Below are positions 54,301 to 62,321 of a stretch of DNA of 64,000 nucleotides, one piece after another; the stretch's first letter is position 1, and each line of letters opens with the position of its first letter. Both the position numbers and the translations under genes were made by a program. The notes under the pieces are model-generated. The model saw only the letters and a program-made list of their open reading frames with translations. It had not been told where the DNA came from and did no database searches. Source of the stretch: Jatrophihabitans endophyticus (lineage in GTDB: Bacteria > Actinomycetota > Actinomycetes > Mycobacteriales > Jatrophihabitantaceae); NCBI RefSeq assembly GCF_900129455.1, contig NZ_FQVU01000002.1, forward strand, positions 1-64,000, written 5' to 3'.

Positions 54301-55118
54301 AGGGTCGGGTCGCGCTGTTCGACGTGCACGAGCCGGCCCACCCGGCCGTCCTCGGGCACGTGCTGCAGGCGCTGCGGTCGGGCTCGCTGGTCGAGTCCCT
54401 GACGTGGTCGCCGGACGGTCGGCTGCTCGCCGTCGGGGGCGACGACGACTCCGTGCGCCTGCTCGACGTCCGCGATCCGGCCCGCCCGCGGCAGGTCGCC
54501 ACCGTGATGACCGGCGGGCTGGTGCTCAACACCGCGATCAGCCCCGACGGGCGATACCTGGCCGCGGCGAGCGCCGACGCGCACGGCTACGTGTGGGACA
54601 TCTCGACACCCGCCCGGCCGCGGCTGCGGGCACGGCTCGGCGGCTTCGCCAGCTACGCGTACTCCGTCGCCTTCGCCCCGGCGTCCGACCGGGTCGCCGT
54701 GGGCAGCGCCGATCACACGACGCGCGTGTGGCGGCTCGGCGGCGCCACGGTGGTCCCGGTGGGGCCGCGCCTCATCGGCTCGACCGGCTACAACTTCGCG
54801 CTGGCGTTCAGTCCCGACGGCACGCAGCTCGCCGTCGGCTCCTCCGACGACGCGGTCCGTCTCTACGACGTCGCGGGGACGCCGATCCGGGTGCCCGTCG
54901 AGACGCTCGAGTCGCTCGGCGGGAACGTCTTCGCCCTCGCCTGGACGTCCGACGGCACGCATCTGCTCGGCGCCGGCCGCGCGGCCTCGGTGGCCGTGTG
55001 GGACGTCGACGTCGCCGCGTACGGCGCCCGGCTGTGCACGCGGGTGGGCGACCCGATCACGCGCGACGAATGGGCGCTGTACGCGCCGGGAGTCCCGTAC
55101 GACCCGCCGTGCCGGTGA
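51309..55118 (+). CDS. XRE-HTH / nSTAND1 NTPase / transmembrane / WD40 protein
   Basis: 1269 residues. HTH at about 15-70 (LSIRELARRVGVPHATLGGWF in outline), then the PYPGLASFDVADADVFFGR entry typical of nSTAND1, Walker A GPSGSGKSSLL (about 146-156), Walker B VLVLDQFEELF (about 199-209), a helical region and one membrane segment (LFAAVAALALVAAGLAAYSL, about 525-545). About fourteen WD40-like blades follow (about 615-1245), enough for two propellers, with recurrent xDVRDPxRPR turns. STAND NTPases assemble on ligand sensing and are frequent in bacterial conflict and signalling systems. ATG with GGAGGGG upstream. The partner across the divergent promoter is the HTH-FW protein. Confidence 0.9.
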   Translation: MEAGSSPEPRDVLTRADLAAGLRTVRARADLSIRELARRVGVPHATLGGWFSGRNLPTPGQLTTLAAMLRECGLGQAEVAAWLDAARRVRATPARVTRPGSPYPGLASFDVADADVFFGRTSETEAVLARLVAGHEQPAGSLLAVIGPSGSGKSSLLRAGVAAAVLARDGAGSCVVTTPGDDPHRALDEALAELGSAGVLVLDQFEELFTATDDAATRAAFLDRLTTPPAGVRVVLGMRADFYARAAAEPALVTTLQHGQILLGPLGADALRDAVEGPARAVGVTVEPGLADLVLADLAPRDSPTAAHDAGSLPLLSHALLTAWELGTGRLLSVADYRTAGGLDGAVQRTAEQAYDSLDAAGRDAARDLFLRLVRIEDDVAVTRRRVAGAELAALLDADSALRGVLAEFVRRRLLTSGDGTVEISHEALLTAWPRLRDWIDTDRDGLRLSRTVTQAANEWDATDRDDALLLRGTRLAAAAELAASPTLRTRLNPLERDYVAAGTAARDAARHRARRRTRRLRRLFAAVAALALVAAGLAAYSLDARSHAATAEGRARDARDEAVSRQIAGRARELSAADPALAAQLALVAYREAPTDDARGALVDQSSRPAITRVLGSQGPTPLALSADGRLLAVGHADTGTVHLYRRTAAVPVALGVVPAADAARHQVFALAFSADGHTLAVGGEAHQVVRLWDVRDPGRPQPTGVVATGFTDDVQDVAFSPAGTLLAVAGTGPHPVRVWDVRDPSTPRALAVPAGAPAAGVTAMRVRFAPDGRRLAVAAKDGAVRTWRVAGTAVTGGRRAAPLGDALLAAAWSHDGRDLFVGDVGGKVVALDAATMRPRHAAVTVTTGNVNALAAAPGGAGFVAATSEGAVSQWSTVSWTALSSLGHPGPVTGVAYTPDGTTLLTTAADGTLRTYPASAGLPTDDSVYNLAASRDGRRLAVATSGTAGGLRLWDLRDPDRPRRMSPLVTMPAGSAPITGTVALRRDGAVVAAGNPEGRVALFDVHEPAHPAVLGHVLQALRSGSLVESLTWSPDGRLLAVGGDDDSVRLLDVRDPARPRQVATVMTGGLVLNTAISPDGRYLAAASADAHGYVWDISTPARPRLRARLGGFASYAYSVAFAPASDRVAVGSADHTTRVWRLGGATVVPVGPRLIGSTGYNFALAFSPDGTQLAVGSSDDAVRLYDVAGTPIRVPVETLESLGGNVFALAWTSDGTHLLGAGRAASVAVWDVDVAAYGARLCTRVGDPITRDEWALYAPGVPYDPPCR

Positions 55119-55124
55119 CGCGGC

Positions 55125-56207
55125 TCAGGCGGTCAGCCGCGCGTAGCCGGGCTTGACGACGGAGTTGATGATGGCGAGCCGCTCGTCGAAGCCGATGAAC
55201 GCGCTCTTCATCGCATTGACGGTGAACCACTGCAGGTCGGCCCAGGTGTAGTGGAAGGCCTCGGCGAGCAGCGTCAGCTCGCGGGTCATCGACGTCTGGC
55301 TCATCAACCGGTTGTCGGTGTTCACGGTGACCCGGAACTGCAGGCGCCGCAGCATCCCGATGGGGTGCTCCTCGATCGAGTTCGCCGCGCCGGTCTGCAC
55401 GTTGGACGACGGGCACATCTCCAGCGGGATGCGCTTGTCGCGCACGTACTGGGCGAGCCGGCCGAGCTTCCCGCCGGCGGTGATGTCGTCGACGATGCGC
55501 ACGCCGTGCCCGAGCCGGTCGGTGCCGCACCACTGGATTGCCTCCCAGATGGAGGGCAGCCCGAACGCCTCGCCGGCGTGGATGGTGAAGTGGGCGTTCT
55601 CGCGGCGCAGGTACTCGAACGCGTCCAGGTGCCGCGTGGGCGGGTAGCCCGCCTCGGCGCCGGCGATGTCGAAGCCGACGACGCCGTCGTCGCGGTAGCG
55701 CACGGCCAGCTCGGCGATCTCCAGCGAGCGGGCGGCGTGCCGCATGGCGGTCGCGATCGCGCCCACCCGGATCGTCTGCCCGGCGGCCGCCGCGGCGGCC
55801 TCTCCCTCGCGGAAGCCCGACAGCACGGCCTCGACGACCTGCTCCAGCGTCAGGCCGCCCTCGGTGTGCTGCTCGGGGGCCCAGCGGATCTCGGCGTAGA
55901 CGACGCCGTCGGCCGCGAGGTCCTCGACCGCCTCGCGCGCGACGCGGCGCAGCCCCTCGACCGTCTGCATGACGGCCACGGTGTGCGAGAAGGTCTCGAG
56001 GTAGCGCTCCAACGACCCCGAGGACGACGCGTCCCGGAACCAGGTCGCGAGCTCGTCCACGTCGGTGGTCGGCAGCGCCCGGTAGCCGATGCGCCCGGCG
56101 ATGTCGACGATCGTGCTGGGCCGCAACCCCCCGTCGAGGTGGTCGTGGAGCAGCACCTTGGGTGCCTGCCGGATGGTCTCGGCGCTGAGAGGTACGGGCA
56201 TCCTCAC
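55125..56207 (-). CDS. add: Adenosine deaminase
   Basis: (Deoxy)adenosine to (deoxy)inosine; 360 residues. Zinc ligands and catalytic residues in order: [12 protein letters not shown] (H-x-H), [11 protein letters not shown] (His and Glu), DRLGHGVRI and the [10 protein letters not shown] segment (the usual S-L-N-T-D-D-P is T-V-N-T-D-N-R here, so the second Asp of the DD pair is Asn). Start GTG 56207 or ATG 56201; neither has a clear ribosome-binding site. Last gene of the nucleoside operon, separated from deoA by the large CTGGCGAC repeat array. Confidence 0.93.
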   Translation of the reverse strand: MRMPVPLSAETIRQAPKVLLHDHLDGGLRPSTIVDIAGRIGYRALPTTDVDELATWFRDASSSGSLERYLETFSHTVAVMQTVEGLRRVAREAVEDLAADGVVYAEIRWAPEQHTEGGLTLEQVVEAVLSGFREGEAAAAAAGQTIRVGAIATAMRHAARSLEIAELAVRYRDDGVVGFDIAGAEAGYPPTRHLDAFEYLRRENAHFTIHAGEAFGLPSIWEAIQWCGTDRLGHGVRIVDDITAGGKLGRLAQYVRDKRIPLEMCPSSNVQTGAANSIEEHPIGMLRRLQFRVTVNTDNRLMSQTSMTRELTLLAEAFHYTWADLQWFTVNAMKSAFIGFDERLAIINSVVKPGYARLTA

Positions 56208-56234
56208 ACCGTATCGACCCGCTCCCCCGCATCG

Positions 56235-56453
56235 TCACTGGCGACCTCGATGTTCACTGGCGACTTCGCATGTCGACTGGCGACCTCGGGGCCGACTGGC
56301 GACGTGGGGCCGACTGGCGACGTGGGGCCGACTGGCGACGTGGGGGCCGACTGGCGACCTTGCATGTTCACTGGCGACCTTCGGGCCGACTGGCGACCTA
56401 TAGGTCGCCAGTCGGCCCCGAAGTCGCCAGTCGACCTGGGAAGTCGCCAGTCA
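56235..56453. repeat. CTGGCGAC fold-back repeat array B (12 units)
   Basis: Nine direct units on the plus strand (A of the ACTGGCGAC core at 56237, 56256, 56276, 56295, 56313, 56331, 56350, 56370, 56389; period 18-20) are followed by three inverted units (cores ending near 56412, 56431 and 56451). The turn is a perfect 28-base palindrome centred at 56400/56401. Units 4-7 share the interunit GTGGGGCCG-type spacer and look recently amplified. The array occupies nearly the whole deoA-add gap, and the deoA TGA is part of the last inverted unit, just as mutB's stop is in array A. Confidence 0.88.
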
Positions 56454-57728
56454 GGCGATGCGGTCGAGGACGAGCTTGCGGGCGGGGGCGGTGTCGCCGA
56501 TCTCCCAACCGTCCTCGAGGGCGGCGAGGGCCCGCTCGAAGCGGACGGGCTCGTCGGCGTGCAGCTCCAGCAGCGGCTGGCCGGCGGTCACCTGGTCACC
56601 CGGCTTGGCGTGCAGGACGACACCGGCGCCGGCCGACACCGGGTCCTCCTTGCGGGCGCGACCGGCCCCGAGCCGCCAGGCGGCGACGCCGACGGCGAGC
56701 GCGTCGAGGCGGGTCAGCACCCCGGACGACGGTGCGGTGACGACGTGCGTCTCGCGGGCAGTCGGCAGCGGCGCGGTTGGGTCGCCGCCCTGCGCGGCGA
56801 TCATCGCGCGCCAGACGTCCATCGCCCGGCCGTCACGCAGGGCGTCCGCGGGGTCGGTGTCGATCCCGGCACCGGCGAGCATCTCGCGGGCGAGCGCGAG
56901 CGTCAGCTCGACGACGTCGGCCGGGCCGCCCCCGGCGAGCACCTCGACCGACTCGCGCACCTCGAGCGCGTTGCCGGCCGTCAGCCCGAGCGGGGTCGAC
57001 ATGTCGGTGAGCAGCGCGACGGTGTGGGTGCCCGCGGCCGTGCCGAGCGCGACCATGGTGCGGGCGAGCTCCGCGGCGTCGTCGCGGGACTTCATGAACG
57101 CACCCGTCCCGACCTTGACGTCGAGCACGAGCGCGGACGAGCCCTCGGCGATCTTCTTGCTCATGATCGAGGACGCGATGAGCGGGATCGCCTCGACGGT
57201 GCCGGTGACGTCTCGCAGCGCGTAGAGCTTGCGGTCGGCCGGCGCCAGCTCGGCACCGGCCGCGCAGACCACCGCGCCGACGTCGTCGAGCTGCGCGAGG
57301 AACTCGGCGTTGGTCAGCCCCGCCCGCCAGCCACGGATCGACTCCAGCTTGTCCAGCGTGCCGCCGGTGTGGCCGAGGCCGCGCCCCGACAGCTGCGGCA
57401 CGGCGGCACCGCACGCCGCGACCAGCGGCGCGAGCGGCAGCGTGATCTTGTCACCGACGCCGCCGGTGGAGTGCTTGTCCACGGTCGGCCGGGTGACCGA
57501 GCCCAGGTCCAGCCGCTCGCCGGACGCGATCATCGCCGCCGTCCAGCGCTCGATCTCGGGCATCGCCATGCCGCGCAGCAGGATGGCCATCGCCAGCGCC
57601 GACATCTGCTCGTCGGCGACGGCGCCGCGGGTGTAGGCGTCGATCACCCAGTCGATCTGGGCGTCGTCGAGCCGGCCGCCGTCGCGTTTGGTGCGGATGA
57701 CGTCGACGGCGTCGAACTGTTCGGCCAC
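56451..57728 (-). CDS. deoA: Thymidine/pyrimidine-nucleoside phosphorylase
   Basis: Thymidine (or deoxyuridine) + phosphate to base and deoxyribose-1-phosphate; 425 residues. Signatures: VIRTKRDGGRLDDAQIDW and AMAILLRGM near the N-terminus, the phosphate-binding KHSTGGVGDK, ARGLGHTGGTLDKLES-like segment (here SGRGLGHTGGTLDK) and DVKVGTGAFMK. GTG 57728 begins one base after the cdd stop, so the two are coupled. Downstream the repeat array starts on its own stop codon. Product enters DeoC after mutase action. Confidence 0.96.
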   Translation of the reverse strand: MAEQFDAVDVIRTKRDGGRLDDAQIDWVIDAYTRGAVADEQMSALAMAILLRGMAMPEIERWTAAMIASGERLDLGSVTRPTVDKHSTGGVGDKITLPLAPLVAACGAAVPQLSGRGLGHTGGTLDKLESIRGWRAGLTNAEFLAQLDDVGAVVCAAGAELAPADRKLYALRDVTGTVEAIPLIASSIMSKKIAEGSSALVLDVKVGTGAFMKSRDDAAELARTMVALGTAAGTHTVALLTDMSTPLGLTAGNALEVRESVEVLAGGGPADVVELTLALAREMLAGAGIDTDPADALRDGRAMDVWRAMIAAQGGDPTAPLPTARETHVVTAPSSGVLTRLDALAVGVAAWRLGAGRARKEDPVSAGAGVVLHAKPGDQVTAGQPLLELHADEPVRFERALAALEDGWEIGDTAPARKLVLDRIA

Positions 57729-57729
57729 C

Positions 57730-58119
57730 TCAGCCGAGGCTCTCGCGGCCGAAGGCGAGCGGCAGGACCTCGATCATCTGCTTGACGCCGTCGGGGGTGT
57801 CGACGAGCAGGTCGGGCCCACCGTGCTCCCACAGCAGCTGGCGGCACCGGCCGCACGGCATGAGGACGTCGCCACGCGCGTCCACGCAGGCGAAGGCGAC
57901 GAGCGAGCCGCCGCCGCTGCCGTGCAGTGCCGACACCAGCCCGCACTCGGCGCACAGTCCCACGCCGTAGGACGCGTTCTCGACGTTGCAGCCGGTGACG
58001 ATGCGGCCGTCGTCGACGAGGGCCGCACACCCCACCGGGTACTGCGAGTACGGCGCGTAGGCGTTGCCCATGGCCTGGAGGGCGGCACGCCGCAGCGTGC
58101 CCCAGTCGATGTCACTCAT
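57730..58119 (-). CDS. cdd: Cytidine deaminase
   Basis: (Deoxy)cytidine to (deoxy)uridine; 129 residues, tetrameric zinc form. Zinc/catalytic motifs: GLCAECGLVSAL (C-A-E) and MPCGRCRQLL (P-C-x2-C); the substrate region is YSQYPVGCAALVDDG and NVENASYG. ATG 58119, seven bases after the permease stop with AGGGG upstream. Acts on imported cytidine before DeoA. Confidence 0.95.
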   Translation of the reverse strand: MSDIDWGTLRRAALQAMGNAYAPYSQYPVGCAALVDDGRIVTGCNVENASYGVGLCAECGLVSALHGSGGGSLVAFACVDARGDVLMPCGRCRQLLWEHGGPDLLVDTPDGVKQMIEVLPLAFGRESLG

Positions 58120-58126
58120 GCGTGCG

Positions 58127-60616
58127 CTATCCCCTGCTCGTATAGGGCTGGCCGTCCGCGGCGGGCGGACGGGAGCGGCCGATGAAGCCGGCCACCGCCA
58201 ACAGCGTGACCAGGTAGGGCGCCATCAGCAGCAAGTTGGAGTCGATCGGCGAGTCGGCCTGCTGCAGCAGCGACTGCAGCTGGTCGGCGAAGCCGAACAG
58301 CAACGCGGCCAGCACGGCGCCGCGCGGGTGCCACCGGCCGAAGATCACCGCGGCGAGCGCGATGAAGCCCTTGCCGGACGACATGTTGATCTGGAAGGTG
58401 TTCGCCGCGCCACTGCCCAGCACCAGGAACGCGCCACCGAGACCCGCGATGGCCCCGGCCAGCCACACCGTGCGGTAGCGGGTCCGCAGCACCTTGATGC
58501 CGACCGTGTCGGCCGCGCGCGGGTGCTCGCCCACGGCGCGGACCCGCAATCCCCAGCGGGTGCGGAAGAGCGCGACACCCACCACGATCACGATCGCGTA
58601 GGTCAGGAACAGGAAGATCGTCCCCTCGAAGAGCGCCGGACCGATGATCGGGATGTCTGACAGCCCCGGGATCTCGACGATCGGGAAGTGCGGCGGCTGG
58701 TTGTAGGTGTCGGCCGAGGGCTGCATGACCTTGCTGTAGAGGAACGTGGTGAGCCCCAGCACCAGCACGTTGAGCACCACGCCGACGATGACCTGGTCGA
58801 CGAGGTAGCGGATCGCGAGCACCGCCAGCAGCGCCGCCACGATCAGGCCGCCGACGAGACCGGCGATCGCGCCGATCCACGCGCTCGCCGCGATCGTCCC
58901 GACGAGCGCGGCCAGGAACGCCCCGAACAGCAGCTGGCCCTCGATGGCGACGTTGACGACGCCGGCACGCTCGCCGAGCACGCCGGCCATCGCGCCGAGG
59001 ATGATCGGGATGGCGCCGGGGAAGATCGTGCCCTGCAGCAGGCTCACGACGTTCAGCCCGTTCGGCGAGCCGGCGACGGACCAGAAGATGAAGGCGACGA
59101 GCAGGCCGACGACGGTGACCGTCGCCGTCCACCGGCCGCTTGCCCGGCCGGTGAGCCGGGCGACGCCGGCGAGCACGACGAGCGCACACAGCACGAGGGT
59201 CACCGGCCGGGCCTGGATCGCGACCCCGCCCAGGTCGATGGCCGCGCCCGGCGCCGACAGCTGGAAGGCCGCGGTGCCCGCCGAGCGGCTGCCGAGCCCG
59301 AAGACGAGCAGCCCCAGGACGCCGAGCACGAGCTGCGTCACGCCGGCGACGAGGCGTTTGCGGTCGGGGGACGCCGCGCGTTCGTTGACGACCACGGCGA
59401 GGTTCGTGGCCGCGGTCTGCAGCGCCCGCCCGGTCGCCTTGATCCGGAACGTCGCTCGGGTCAGCCGCGGCGCCGCGATGAACACGACGATGACGGCCTG
59501 CATGACCAGCACGATGTCGACGGGGATCTGCACCTGTGCCTGCATCGCCGTGCCACCGGCGCGCAGCACGCCGAACAGCATGCCGGCCCAGAACGTCGGC
59601 CACGGCCGCATCCGCCCGAGCAGTGCGACGGTGATGGCGTCGAAGCCGATGTTGGACGAGATGCCCTGCGTGACCTGGTAGGAGTTCGAGCTGCCGAGGG
59701 CGAGCGCCACCCCGGCGAGGCCGGCGAGACCGCCCGCGATCGCCATGGCGAGCATCGTGGTGTTGCCGATGTTCATGCCGGCGGTGCGTGCGGCGGCCGG
59801 GTTGGCGCCGGCCGCCCGCAGCCGGAAGCCGGCGGTGCTGCGCGAGAGGAGCCACCACAGGAACGCCGCGGCCGCGATGCCCAGCACGATCGCGAAGTCG
59901 ACGGGCAGGGCATTGCCCCACAGGTGCGGCAGCCGGGCGGTGCCGTGGACGACCTTGCTCTGCTGGTTGTCCTTCCCCTGGAACCAGGTCTGCTGCAGCA
60001 TGAACAGCAGCCCGAACGACGCGACGTAGTTGAGCATGATGGTCGTGATGACCTCGTGCGCACCGGTCTTGGCCTTGAGCGCACCGGCGACGAGGCCCCA
60101 GACGGCGCCGCCGAGCATGCCTGCCACGATCGCGACCACGAGGTGCAGCAGCGGGGGCAGCGAGATCCCGAAGCCGACCGCCCCGGCGACGGTGGCGCCC
60201 GCGGTGATCTGGCCCTCGGCGCCGATGTTGAACAGCCCGGCCCGGAAGGCCAACGTGACGCCGAGGCCGGCGAGGATGAGTGGGCCGGCCTGCGTGATCG
60301 ACGAGGCGATCGGGCCGAGCGCGCCGCTCAGCGAGCCGTCGCCGTGCAGGCTGAAGATCGAGCCCTGGAACAGCGCGCTGTAGGCGCCCGACACGACCTC
60401 CCACGCCCGCGGGAAGAACTTGCCGAAGTCGCTGCCCAGATCGCGTCGGGCCTCGTCGTCGGAGAAGACCATCAACACCGCGCCGATCACCAGCGCGACG
60501 ACGATGGCCAGGACGGTGACGAGTCCCTCGCTGCCCGCGATCGTGCGCCACCGCGAGGGCGGCGACGCGTCGGCGGGCTCCGGCGCGCCCGGCTTCGTCA
60601 GGACCGACGCGGTCAC
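58127..60616 (-). CDS. Fused nucleoside ABC transporter permease (both permease subunits in one chain)
   Basis: 829 residues with two consecutive permease modules of the BmpA-associated nucleoside importer (BPD_transp_2 type). Module 1 (about 30-395) has GVTLAFRAGLFNIGAEGQI, GAHEVITTIMLNYVA and FDAITVALLGR. Module 2 (about 430-815) has GVLGERAGVVNVAIEGQLL, VDQVIVGVVLNVLVLGL and GFIALAAVIFGRWHPRG. Each set is the complete signature of a separate protein in other bacteria; here there is no stop between them. The junction region (RALQTAATNLAVVVNERAASPDRKRL in outline) is hydrophilic. GTG start overlaps the ATPase stop (GTGA). Confidence 0.92.
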   Translation of the reverse strand: MTASVLTKPGAPEPADASPPSRWRTIAGSEGLVTVLAIVVALVIGAVLMVFSDDEARRDLGSDFGKFFPRAWEVVSGAYSALFQGSIFSLHGDGSLSGALGPIASSITQAGPLILAGLGVTLAFRAGLFNIGAEGQITAGATVAGAVGFGISLPPLLHLVVAIVAGMLGGAVWGLVAGALKAKTGAHEVITTIMLNYVASFGLLFMLQQTWFQGKDNQQSKVVHGTARLPHLWGNALPVDFAIVLGIAAAAFLWWLLSRSTAGFRLRAAGANPAAARTAGMNIGNTTMLAMAIAGGLAGLAGVALALGSSNSYQVTQGISSNIGFDAITVALLGRMRPWPTFWAGMLFGVLRAGGTAMQAQVQIPVDIVLVMQAVIVVFIAAPRLTRATFRIKATGRALQTAATNLAVVVNERAASPDRKRLVAGVTQLVLGVLGLLVFGLGSRSAGTAAFQLSAPGAAIDLGGVAIQARPVTLVLCALVVLAGVARLTGRASGRWTATVTVVGLLVAFIFWSVAGSPNGLNVVSLLQGTIFPGAIPIILGAMAGVLGERAGVVNVAIEGQLLFGAFLAALVGTIAASAWIGAIAGLVGGLIVAALLAVLAIRYLVDQVIVGVVLNVLVLGLTTFLYSKVMQPSADTYNQPPHFPIVEIPGLSDIPIIGPALFEGTIFLFLTYAIVIVVGVALFRTRWGLRVRAVGEHPRAADTVGIKVLRTRYRTVWLAGAIAGLGGAFLVLGSGAANTFQINMSSGKGFIALAAVIFGRWHPRGAVLAALLFGFADQLQSLLQQADSPIDSNLLLMAPYLVTLLAVAGFIGRSRPPAADGQPYTSRG

Positions 60617-62187
60617 GCGGTGCCTCCGTCCGCGTCGAGGCCCGCGAGCAGCGAGGGCTTCTCGAGCGCTTCCTGCTGCGCCTGCTCCTGCGGCACGCCG
60701 GCCATCATCAACCCCACCTCGTCGCGCGTCGCCCCCGACGGGAGCACGCCGATGATCTTGCCGCGGTACATGACCGCGATGCGATCGGCCAGCGACAGCA
60801 CCTCGTCCAGCTCGCTGGACACGAGCACGATCGCCGTGCCGCGTTCGCGTTCGGCGACGATGCGCCGGTGGATGAACTCCATCGCGCCGACGTCCACGCC
60901 GCGCGTCGGCTGCGAGACGACGAGCAGTCGCAGCGGGCGCGACATCGCCCGGGCGATGACGACCTTCTGCTGGTTGCCACCGGACAGCGTGTTCGCCGGC
61001 GCAGCCGGCTCGGGTGGCCGCACGTCGAACTCGGTGACCCGCTGCTGCGCGTTGTCGGCGACCGCGGCGTTGTCCATGCCGAGCCGGCCGCCGTAGGGCG
61101 GCCGGTCGAAGAGGTCGAGGACGAGGTTCTCGGCCACGCTGAAGGAGCCGACGAGGCCGTCGTGCTGGCGGTCCTCGGGCACGAAGCCCACGGAACGCTG
61201 CAGGATGCTGTGGGTGCTCCGGCCGAGCACGGACTCGCCGTCGAGCTCCACCGTCCCGCGCTCGGCGGGGCGCAGCCCCAGCAGGACCTCGACGAGCTGC
61301 TCCTGGCCGTTGCCCTGCACGCCGGCGAGCGCGACGATCTCCCCGCCCCGGACGTCCAGCGTGACGCCGTCGACGGTGGTGCTGCCCCGGTCGTCCTCGA
61401 CCACCAGGTCGGCGATGCGCAGGGCGACGTCACGGGTCTCGACGGGTGGCTTGTCGACCACGAGCGCGACGTCGCGGCCGACCATCAGGGACGCGAGCTC
61501 GGCCTCGGACGCCGCGGCCGCTGCCTCGCCCACGACCTTCCCCCGCCGGATGACGGTGATGCGGTCGGCGACCGCCTTGACCTCGCGCAGCTTGTGGGTG
61601 ATGAAGACGATGCCGGTACCGGCGGCGGCCAGCTCGCGCATCACGCGGATGAGGTCGTCGATCTCCTGCGGCGTCAACACGGCGGTGGGCTCGTCCAGGA
61701 TGAGCACCTTGGCGTCGCGGATGAGGGCCTTGAGGATCTCGACGCGCTGCTGCACGCCCAGCGGCAGGTCGCCGACGACGGCGTCGGGATCGACCTGCAG
61801 GCCGTAGCGGTCGGACAGCTCGCGCACCTTCGCCCGGGCCTGCTTCTGGGACAGGAAGCCGAGGGGGCCGGTCGTCCACTCGTTGCCGAGCATGACGTTC
61901 TCGGCGACGGTGAAGACGGGGACGAGCATGAAGTGCTGGTGGACCATGCCGATCCCGCCGGCCATGGCCTCGCCGGGCCCGGCGAAGTGCTGCGGCCGGT
62001 CGTCGAGCAGGATCTCGCCGGCGTCGGGGTGGTACAGCCCGTAGAGGACGTTCATCAGCGTCGACTTGCCGGCGCCGTTCTCGCCGAGCAGGGCGTGGAT
62101 CTCGCCCGGCTCGACGGTGAGGTCGATGGCGTCGTTCGCGACGAGCGAGCCGAACCGCTTCGTGATGCCCCGCAGTTCCAGCTTCAC
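60613..62187 (-). CDS. Nucleoside ABC transporter ATP-binding protein (two ATPase domains)
   Basis: 524 residues, RbsA/NupO-type tandem ATPase. Domain 1: Walker A GENGAGKSTLM, Q-loop VHQHFMLVP, signature LGVQQRVEILKAL, Walker B VLILDEPTAVLT, H-loop THKL. Domain 2: degenerate Walker A GVQGNGQEQL, signature LSGGNQQKVVIARA, and VVSQPTRGVD replacing the usual D-E-P. The H-x-F after the Q-loop and the one-sided degeneracy are normal for this transporter family. GTG 62187. It follows the binding-protein gene across a strong hairpin and overlaps the permease start, forming the importer with it. Confidence 0.94.
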   Translation of the reverse strand: MKLELRGITKRFGSLVANDAIDLTVEPGEIHALLGENGAGKSTLMNVLYGLYHPDAGEILLDDRPQHFAGPGEAMAGGIGMVHQHFMLVPVFTVAENVMLGNEWTTGPLGFLSQKQARAKVRELSDRYGLQVDPDAVVGDLPLGVQQRVEILKALIRDAKVLILDEPTAVLTPQEIDDLIRVMRELAAAGTGIVFITHKLREVKAVADRITVIRRGKVVGEAAAAASEAELASLMVGRDVALVVDKPPVETRDVALRIADLVVEDDRGSTTVDGVTLDVRGGEIVALAGVQGNGQEQLVEVLLGLRPAERGTVELDGESVLGRSTHSILQRSVGFVPEDRQHDGLVGSFSVAENLVLDLFDRPPYGGRLGMDNAAVADNAQQRVTEFDVRPPEPAAPANTLSGGNQQKVVIARAMSRPLRLLVVSQPTRGVDVGAMEFIHRRIVAERERGTAIVLVSSELDEVLSLADRIAVMYRGKIIGVLPSGATRDEVGLMMAGVPQEQAQQEALEKPSLLAGLDADGGTA

Positions 62188-62281
62188 GATCGCCGTTCCG
62201 TCCGCCGTGCCGGCGATTCGTCAGTCACCCTGAACACTCAAAACCCTCGTCACCTCGATGTCGAGACCCCCACGGGACGCG

Positions 62282-62315
62282 CGACGGCCCGGGGACGAGT
62301 GTCCCCGGGCCGTCG
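62282..62315 (-). terminator. Strong hairpin between bmp and the ATPase gene
   Basis: A 15-bp perfect stem (62282-62296 with 62301-62315; core GACGGCCCGGGGAC) and a 4-base loop, six bases after the bmp stop. No T tract. It probably gives partial termination or protects the 3' end, so that the binding protein is made in excess over the membrane components. Confidence 0.65.
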
Positions 62316-62321
62316 GCGGCG

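Noticed and set aside
50571-54962. Open frame of about 1460 codons antisense to the WD40 protein gene
   Set aside because: Composition is Arg/Gly/Asp/Val-rich without any domain. The sense frame shows clear HTH, Walker and WD40 motifs. Long antisense frames are expected in such G+C-rich DNA.
56235-56453. CRISPR array
   Set aside because: Units are only about 13 conserved bases with 5-8 base gaps, the orientation reverses in the middle, and no cas gene is present.
58116-60551. 811-codon alternative frame overlapping the permease gene
   Set aside because: Arg/Gly/His-rich shadow; the true frame shows membrane segments and permease motifs throughout.
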